Part shown: one piece after another, positions 57,061 through 64,000 of the stretch
How the letters are laid out: each line of letters opens with the position of its first letter
Position numbering within the stretch: the stretch's first letter is position 1
Origin: Reclinomonas americana ATCC 50394
Lineage: Eukaryota > Jakobida > Jakobea > Jakobida
Direction: 5' to 3'
Length of the DNA: 64,000 nt
Assembly (NCBI GenBank): GCA_048213135.1
Contig: PS015187.1
Coordinates: forward strand, 154,265 to 218,264
Made by a program: the position numbers and the translations under genes
Notes under the pieces: generated by a model
Seen by the model: only the letters and a program-made list of their open reading frames with translations
What the model was told of the DNA's origin: nothing
Database searches by the model: none

Positions 57061-59801
57061 CTAACAGCACGCCTCAAAGTCTGGCAGCGGGAACAGTGCC
57101 AGCTGCATTCTTCGCACGGCCAGCGACACTCGGTACTCCAAGTCGGCATCGCGGCAGTTGATTTCCTTGTTGCGCAGATCCACTTCCACCTCTTCGCCAT
57201 CGGCTGTCACCACAAACAACATCTCGTCGAGCGAGAGCTCGGTCGGGCCAAACTGCTCGCCCAGCATGCGCTGCATCGATCGCAGCGCAAACACGTCGTA
57301 TGGCATCTCCGATGGTCGCAGCACTGCAAAACGCAGGGATAAGTCCATGCGTCGTCACCCTGCGCCTCAGCCCCACTCACCCTTCTCCTCGGCCATGACC
57401 GCCTCCGGTTCCAGCTCAATGGCCAGTGCGTGTACCAACACCACATCGGTGACGAAATCAAGCACCGCATTCGATCCCCACTGCAATCGCAGCTGCGTCG
57501 CCGACAACCTCACAACCTCCACACCCTCCGCAACCACTACCATGGTCAGCTCGCCCATCATTTCGTCGCGCACATTCTCAAACAGCTGCCGCAGCTTGGC
57601 CACCAGCAGCCCAAAATCACCAGTAAACGGCACTGTCATGCGTTGACTGTCCGGGGAGCGACTGTGTGAGAACAGAATGTGGTGACCGCAGAGCGATACG
57701 CACGGAGAAGATGCACCTGAATGAGGCCGGCGCCAACGAGGTGAATGTGGCGAGATCGCCCGGATGCAGGAACAGATTGCCAAAGTGTTTCCGCACCAGC
57801 AGACCGCTGAGTAGTGCACCACCCTCCGGCAGCTCCTCGGCCAGCATGCCCACCGTTTTCACCACCTCCTCGCCGCGGAAGGGAATGGCGACTGTGGCGC
57901 AATTCTCTGGCGTGTACACAAACATGTTGCGATCGGCAAACGTGGTCTCCAGCTCCTGCTTCAACTGACGCATATTCGTCACGTCGCCGTGGACGAGGAT
58001 CTGCAGCGCGGTGTTGTGAGATGGCAGCGAATAAACACCGGGGGTGGAGGGGGCGAAGAAAGAAACACGCAACGACAGTCTTGGTGTTCATCGACGCCAA
58101 AAAGTTCTTGGTCTGCCGGCAATCCGAGTGCGCCGAAAACGACACATACTCCACCGTCATGCGCAGTGGCACTCGCATGCCGGTCGACAATTCAATGTCG
58201 GGTGGATTGCTCTTGATGGTGGCCGCCAGCGTGCCTTCCACATTGTAGCCGGTCAACACGGTGCCGTTGGTGCCGTTCTGGCACCATCTCTCGAACAGTT
58301 CGCGCGATGGCCCGTTCTGCATTCGCGAGTCAGAGAGAGGAGAGGAGCACCACTCCACTATGCCACACACACCTGCAACATGCCAGGTGAGGCCAGCACC
58401 ACACACGGACCCGTGTCGTCCATTTGCGCAATCGACTTGACGGTGCGGATGTAGCGGAAGTCGAACGGATTGTGCACCTCGAACTGACTGCGCACGCGCT
58501 CGTTCATCATGTTGATGTACGTCTGGAACACCTTCATGCACTTGATGGCCATGGACGACGCATAGTAGATGGGAATGTCGTGCAACTCGGGATGCCGGTG
58601 CCAGAAATCTGCCAGCAATCGTAAGTAACAAATCTCTCTTCCCTCCTATCCTCCTCCTCCTCTTCGTCATCTCCGCTCTCTCACGCACCTTCTAGAATCA
58701 ACAGCAACTCCTGCGCACGTCCGAGTGCAAACACAGGCAGCAGACAGCGACCACCACGTCGTACCACATCGTACACATATTGAATGAACTTATCCTCGCG
58801 GTCCTTGCGCGGTTCGTGCATCTGCGTGCCATACGTGCTCTCCACAATGAGAATGTCGGGCGAGACGGTCGGCGTCTCTGCACCCATCAAGTGTCGATCG
58901 GCATCGCGTGAAAAATCGCCCGTGTACAGCACCTGCATGCGTGTGAGCACGAATGCACACACTGATGTACGCTTCATCGTGCACACGCCACCTTGACGCC
59001 TGCAATCTCCACGATAAACATGGCAGCACCGAGCACGTGCCCGGCGTTGTAGCACCAGAACTTGATGCCATTGTGCTCACGCTCCTGGTGGTAGTCGAGC
59101 ACCTCGCACTGATCGAGCGACTTTTTCACATCCTCCTCGTCGTACAGCATATCCTCGGGCGCCGCCGAGATGCGGATCGAGTCCAGCAGCACCAGCCGCG
59201 AGATGGCCATGGTCGGATGCGTCATAAACACCTTGCCGCGAAAGTTGGTCTTGGTGACAAAGTACGGCAGCGCGCCGCAATGGTCCATGTGGAAGCTGCC
59301 TCACCGCAGATCATCAGCACGCCGCACGGTGAATGAAGGCAATGAACAATGCAGTGGCGCAACTGTGTGACCAGCACCAAGTCCACCGACTGGCAATCAA
59401 TGGTGTCAAAGTACGGCAACGAGTCAAGACCGACTCGTCCCGGATGAATGCCGCAATCAAACTGTCGCAATGCATGCATATGAGGAAAATGCATTGCTGA
59501 GTGAGGCCACAGAGAGTGTGCGTGTGTGTGTGCGTACCATCACAGTCTTTCCCTTGAACTTGACAAGCACGGCCGAGCGACCGACCTCATTGCCGGAGCC
59601 GAGCGGGGTGATTTCCAACAGTGGCGATGTCTCATCGACACCCGACGAGGCCGAGGACGAGGAAGAAGACGCAGTGCCCAGCGACGATGCGGCGTAGGCG
59701 GCGGTGGCGGAGCCGATGCGCGGACCGCCTTGTGCAAAGCGCGTGTTGGCGCTGATCACGGTGGCGCCGGGTGGAGGCAGTGCGGTCGCGCGACTGGTCA
59801 T
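57061..59801 (-). CDS. CPSF3: Cleavage and polyadenylation specificity factor subunit 3 (CPSF73)
   Basis: Starts [20 protein letters not shown] with a Ser-rich N-terminal extension. [20 protein letters not shown] opens the metallo-beta-lactamase domain. A short intron splits the key motif: ...VTQ joins as [15 protein letters not shown], giving H-x-H-x-D-H. Next are [49 protein letters not shown] and [20 protein letters not shown], then the beta-CASP region [20 protein letters not shown] and [43 protein letters not shown] and the RNA-metabolising MBL end ILVHGD follow. A C-terminal CPSF73-100 domain ends [10 protein letters not shown], stop at 57061-57063. This is the endonuclease that cuts pre-mRNA 3' ends before polyadenylation, and it acts in the nucleus. 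All metal ligands expected are visible. Confidence 0.95.
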
Positions 59802-60264
59802 TTTGGTTTGGTGATTGATTTTGTGCAGGACAGCGCACGGAGGGAGAAGGGAAGTGTGGTACGCTGTGTATGATGTGCGGTGCAAGCTGGGATACTCGGC
59901 GTTCGTTGTGCGTGCGTTTGTGTATTTGCATGTCGATCGCGATCGCGATCGCGACGTCGACGTTTGCATAGACAGCTGAACAGCCACGCGGATTCAACTG
60001 CCAGCGTACATCAAGCTCACAGTGCTCCTGCTCAACCACATCCACCTGCAACTTTAGTCACGCGTTGTGGTGTTGGAGAGCCGACGTCGACGTTCTTTTG
60101 AGCCCGAGGTCACTCTCTTTCTCTCATCGCAGCTGTTCTCTGAGCGGCAAGGCCAACAGTACGCCGTTAATCGACGAGCACTCGCGACAATCGACAAAGA
60201 GAGAGAAAGAGAAAACGAAGACTGGTGGGACAACCTCTCTTGGCGCCAAATCGCTGTGAGCTCG
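59802..60264. promoter_or_regulatory. Divergent intergenic region with GATCGC tandem palindromes
   Basis: 463 bp between the CPSF3 start (minus) and the proposed augmin-subunit start (plus). CGATCGCGATCGCGATCGCG, followed by ACGTCGACGT, lies at about 59934-59957, a self-complementary array. A second GACGTCGACG is near 60084. An upstream in-frame extension of the right-hand gene (LFSERQGQQYAVNRRA) is open but starts without a good ATG. The region should hold both promoters. Confidence 0.5.
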
Positions 60265-61584
60265 ATGCAGAGTGGCAAGGGCAAGGCGTACAGGGCGGCT
60301 GTGCCACTAAAGCCACGCACTCCTGCGCAACGGTATGTGTGCGTTAAAGAGAGAGAGTGTGTGTGTGCCTTAGACATTCACACGCTGAGTGTGTGTGTGT
60401 GTCACAGTGCGGCGCTGTCACAAGGTGTGCTCGATGAGGACGGTGGATCGACGGCATCATCAGCCAATGGCGGTGTGCCGATGGTCAATTCGATCGCCTC
60501 TGCGCAAAAGGTGTGTGTGTGTGAGAGAGACGGAGAGAGACTAATCATTCATCGATCGCTGCTCACCTGCGTTGTTCTCAGTCGCAGTCATCTGCTGCTG
60601 GACCGCCTGTTGTCGCTGCTGATGTGCTATCGCGTCAGGTACTCACTCACTCGCGTGTATGTGTATGTCGGTGAGCGTGAGTGTTCATTCGTGTGTGTGC
60701 TGCGACAGCTGCTCGGCGAGCAGGCCATGGGCGCCACGAGGCAAAAGATCAATGTGGACAGCCCAGTGAAGAAGGTCATTGGGGACATGGTGGCCGCGCG
60801 ACGACGTGAGTGTGGCAAGCGATGCTGTTTCTTCCCCATTCGTCGTTGACTTCTTGCGCAGAGGTGGCTGGCGATGCGGATGACCACGGTGGCGTGCCAG
60901 CGGTGTGTGTGTCTCTCTCTCTCCCTCTCTATGCTGCTCCCAGTCTCGTGCTGATTGATCATCGCTGTTGGAACGCAGTCGCGACACGCCTGGGGCGATA
61001 CCGATTCACCGTCGATGATGCAGGCGGTGCCGCCGATCCGCACGCCGGCTGATCGCCACGCCATTCACACGCCGTTGGCGTCGGCACCGGCCGTGTCGAC
61101 CCCGTCGACCGCCAATGTGGCAAAGACGCTCGATTTCTTCCAGGGTGCGTGCGTGTGTGTTCGTGCGAAAGTGTATTGCTGCTGCTGACAAGCGTCTGCC
61201 AAACCCACAGAGACGCCCTCGAACGGGGCCCTCGCTGCGCAACGAAAGGCCAAGACCGACGCACTCAGCAGTCCGGAGCGAGTGGCTGCTGCCGAGTTCC
61301 CTTCGTTTGCCGCTGGTGCGCCAGAGCCGACTGAAAAAACAACGCCGCGCAGCGAATCGGCCAAGAGGAAACGAGGTGCGTGTTACGTCAGAGGGTGGAT
61401 CGTGTCCACGGATTGTATATTCATCTCCCTCGTACTGTGGCAGCTGTCAAGCATGTGCAGTCGCGTTTCATGAGCGGCGCCAAGACGCCAACACAAGGCG
61501 AAAAGGAGGCCGCTCGGCCCACACGGCCCACCTCGGCTCCACGATCTCGACCGACGTCGGCGGCCCCGACCCCCGAACAACATC

Positions 61585-61616
<32 letters not shown>

Positions 61617-63552
61617 TCTCCGGTGTTATCTGGATCTCTCCCTTGCATCTGCTCATGACACGCTGCGATAATCAGGAGACCAATATCGGCGCAGCGTGCA
61701 CGTCCGTCATCGTTTCGTTTGCGGACGTAGAAGAAGAAAGTAGAATTATCGGTCGTCCCTGACTGTGTCTTGCTCGCAGTGCGGCGCCACCAGCCACAGC
61801 AACGCCATCGTCTGCTTCGGCGCAGGCACGCAAGGGCACTGCCGCTCTGAATACCATCCGCCAGCTGGAACGACAGCAGGAGATGCTGGAGGCCAAGGCC
61901 CGAGCGGAGCAAGAGTTCTTTGAGAGGTGAATAGCGATCTCACTTCTGTTTTCTTTATGAGGTGCCTCACGTCGTATGACAGTCGAGCACAAGCTGCCGC
62001 CGCTGTCGCAGAGGGAGACAGTGTGCCCGGTTCCACAACAAAGAACGGTGTGCCTGCTGACACATTTCTGTTCGATACCATGATCGTGACCAACCTTGTG
62101 TTGTGCTTGCAGGAGCACGCATCACGAGACATTTCAATCCACCGGGAACTGCGCCCAGTGAAGAATCAAGTTGCGTTTGTCTTTTTCCGAATGCACGCAC
62201 ATCTGTCGTCGCTCATCGCATCGTGCAGCGCCTGGGCGAATCAAAATGCGAGTGGTCTCCTCCAAGTTCCAACAGCCGGCCGCCGCCGCCGCATCACAGA
62301 CGCCGCGCGACAGCGCCAAGAAGCCCAAACCACGCGACCGACCCACTACACCGACGAATCGACGACTTGCTGCGCCAGCCACCAGCTCGGCCGTCAAGGG
62401 GCGTCAGCCTGTGGTGACAGCGGGTGGAGCGGGAACTGCCGCACCATCATCAGCGAGTCGACCAGGTAAAGAGGGGGGCAGAGGGAGAACATCTCCATCA
62501 CGCATCTCACTCACCCGCCTCGCCACAGTCACCATTACACGCGGCGAATTGCCGTCGGCCGCCGCTCTGTTGCGCCCCTTTCCATCACTCTGATTTTGTG
62601 ATGATCACGTGTGTCTCACATGTTACCGCGCAGTGCTGGTCGTGGAGCACCGCCGAAAAAAGCCGCACCACCCTCAGTCGCCGCGCACCCCGGCGGCAAC
62701 CTGCCAAGTGGCATGACTCCGGCGATGCATGCGGCTCTTTTGCAGACACGCCTGCTACACTGGCACTTTGTCAATGCGCGGGCGGCGCAGGCGTTTGAGG
62801 CACAGGAGGATCGGGCGATGGTGTGTGTCTATGCCTGGATTTGTATGTGTGCGTTGGTGTGCTCACCACAGGCTGGCGCAGGAGGCACTGTACAGCATGT
62901 GGTTGTTGATTGATCAACGGCGGTCCGACTTGCAGCAGCATGTGTTGACACTGGAGAAGGAGAAGCACATTGTGGCGCTGGAGGACTCGCTGCGGCATGT
63001 GCGTCGGCATTCTCTTCGTTGATCTTGCTGTATCTGCGTCATCATCCGTGATGTGACGTTGCTTTTTTTGTGCTCGCAGCACGAGTACCTGGCCACTGCC
63101 GAGGCCGGCACCATCATGGATCAGTACGCCGATGCACACAGCAGGTTATCGCAGGCACTGACGGGCACCACTCATCGTCTCCCGTTGCATCGGTGAGAAA
63201 ACTCATTCTCCCTCAATAATCCCACGTCGCTCACCTCCACCACAGCGTGACGGTCGACGAGACGCTGCTGCTGCAGAGTCTCACCAATGTGGCCAGCACA
63301 CTGTCGGCGTTGGCTGCCGAGACCGACACGGAGGCGGCGGCCATTGGCGAGCTGGCAGACACGTTGCGTGCGCTGGAGACGGGAATCATGGAGGAGTGCG
63401 CGTCACTGGGCAAGGCACACGGCGGTGTGCTGGCACTGCGATCGGCGCAAAACATGGAAATGAGCCTGCAGGTGCAACACATACAACAGCTCCGCGAACT
63501 GGCAATCATGGATGCAGCAGCAGCGGCGGCGGCAGCGAATGGCGACGCATGA
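60265..63552 (+). CDS. HAUS8: Augmin complex subunit 8 homologue (HAUS8/QWRF family)
   Basis: Start MQSGKGKAYRAAVPLKPRTP (60265). The N-terminal half is basic, Ser/Pro/Thr-rich and disordered, as in HAUS8/AUG8, and carries VKHVQSRFMSGAKTP and RVVSSKFQQPA, both close to the conserved SRY(L/M) microtubule-binding motif of the family. The C-terminal helical half starts MTPAMHAALLQTRLLHWHFV, NARAAQAFEAQE. HWHFVNARA stands where plant members have QWRFANARA. SMWLLIDQRRSDLQQHVLTL, EYLATAEAGTIMDQYADAH, ALTGTTHRLPLHR and VDETLLLQSLTNVASTL follow the same spacing as plant QWRF proteins. Stop at 63550-63552. Augmin recruits gamma-tubulin to existing spindle microtubules for branching nucleation. Exons are short, introns about 60-80 bp. 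Converges on the coiled-coil gene at 63644. Confidence 0.82.
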
Positions 63553-63643
63553 GAGCGATATCGATCGACGCGACTGTGTGCGTTTTATAAAAAAAGAAGA
63601 AAGGCATGGCGACGAGTGGGGCAGGGGAACATCGAAACGCCGA

Positions 63644-63986
63644 TTACCGCGATCCGAGAATGGCCCGGGCGCGCGATTGCAGCTCATCGAGCTCACTGCG
63701 CACACGGAACTCATCGTCGTACCGCCGTCGCAACTCGTCCAACTCGTTCGCCTGTCGCGCAATCAGCCGCTCCAGCTCCATACTGCAACAACAACAACAC
63801 ACCGCCATACATGAATACACAACCTGCGCGGTGTACGGAGAAAAAACACCTAAAGCGCAACACAAACCGTGTACGCTGCGCCACACTCTGCTTGCTGCGC
63901 AGCTCATTCACCACCTCATGCAGATGCGTATTCTCCGACTCGGCCTCCGAGAAGCTGGCAACACACATCGCGAGTGAGAGGCACAC
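63644..63986 (-). CDS. C-terminus of a coiled-coil protein (5' partial at window edge)
   Basis: Two exons visible on the minus strand. The upstream exon reads SEAESENTHLHEVVNELRSK, QSVAQ. An intron of about 100 bp ends in a TTGTTGTTGCAG acceptor. The last exon reads MELERLIARQANELDELRRR, YDDEFRVRSELDELQSRA, RAILGSR, stop at 63644-63646. Heptad-like Leu/Glu/Arg spacing indicates coiled coil. The remainder lies beyond the window, so no family can be given. Confidence 0.65.
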
Positions 63987-64000
63987 ACACTCTGGTAAAC

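Noticed and set aside
1-64000. CRISPR arrays, insertion sequences, LTR or LINE elements
   Set aside because: No spacer-like regular arrays, transposase or reverse-transcriptase motifs were seen; the tandem repeats found are micro- and minisatellites.

Overview
This window is nuclear DNA from an intron-rich, gene-dense microbial eukaryote of undetermined lineage. Coding sequence sits on both strands and is cut by many short GT-AG introns, mostly about 50-80 bp. Intergenic spacers are often under 120 bp. Introns and spacers are full of CT/GA, CA/GT and CTG microsatellites. There is no bacterial operon structure, and there are no recognisable rRNA, tRNA or CRISPR elements. Nine runs of N are present, several of them flanked by microsatellite. 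All exon coordinates were read by eye from splice consensus plus reading-frame continuity, so gene ends are firmer than individual exon edges.

Layout, left to right. (1) 1-8.2 kb (+): the C-terminal part of a protein kinase running into coiled coil, zinc-finger-like and RCC1 regions, a second coiled coil and second RCC1 region, and a coiled-coil tail; then a small Ser/Pro-rich protein (8.3-8.8 kb). (2) 8.8-12.8 kb (-): a cullin closest to CUL3 and mitoribosomal protein mL54. (3) 12.9-16.7 kb (+): a large ankyrin-repeat protein. (4) 16.8-22.5 kb (-): a secreted protein with EGF-like repeats followed by a long array of unfamiliar 'DG.C' modules. (5) 22.5-27.8 kb (-): a codanin-1-like protein. 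(6) 27.9-38.8 kb (-): a very large TPR protein with a C-terminal PH domain; one sub-contig inside it appears to be inverted. (7) 39.4-50.1 kb (+): CRIPT, a secreted acid-sphingomyelinase-like phosphodiesterase, a multi-C2HC zinc-finger protein and a small unknown protein. (8) 50.3-53.7 kb (-): an Hsp20-family chaperone and an intronless WD40 protein. (9) 54.1-55.5 kb (+): an AAGAB/p34 homologue. (10) 55.5-59.8 kb (-): a short-chain dehydrogenase with a lipidation-type N-terminus, and CPSF3 (CPSF73). (11) 60.3-63.6 kb (+): a HAUS8/QWRF-type augmin subunit. (12) 63.6 kb to the end (-): the C-terminus of a coiled-coil protein.

The genes are not a functional cluster. They are mostly housekeeping or cytoskeletal: RNA 3' processing, ubiquitin ligase, mitoribosome, vesicle adaptor assembly, spindle augmin. 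Neighbours are arranged convergently or divergently with minimal spacers.

The most unusual observations are: the kinase/RCC1/coiled-coil giant; the EGF plus DG.C-module secreted protein; a 143-bp tandem duplication that spans the CRIPT promoter and start codon; an open frame that runs from CRIPT into the next gene's signal peptide; a codanin-1-like gene in a microbial genome; an intronless WD40 gene among intron-rich neighbours; palindrome clusters upstream of the Hsp20 gene; and the inverted sub-contig inside the TPR gene.
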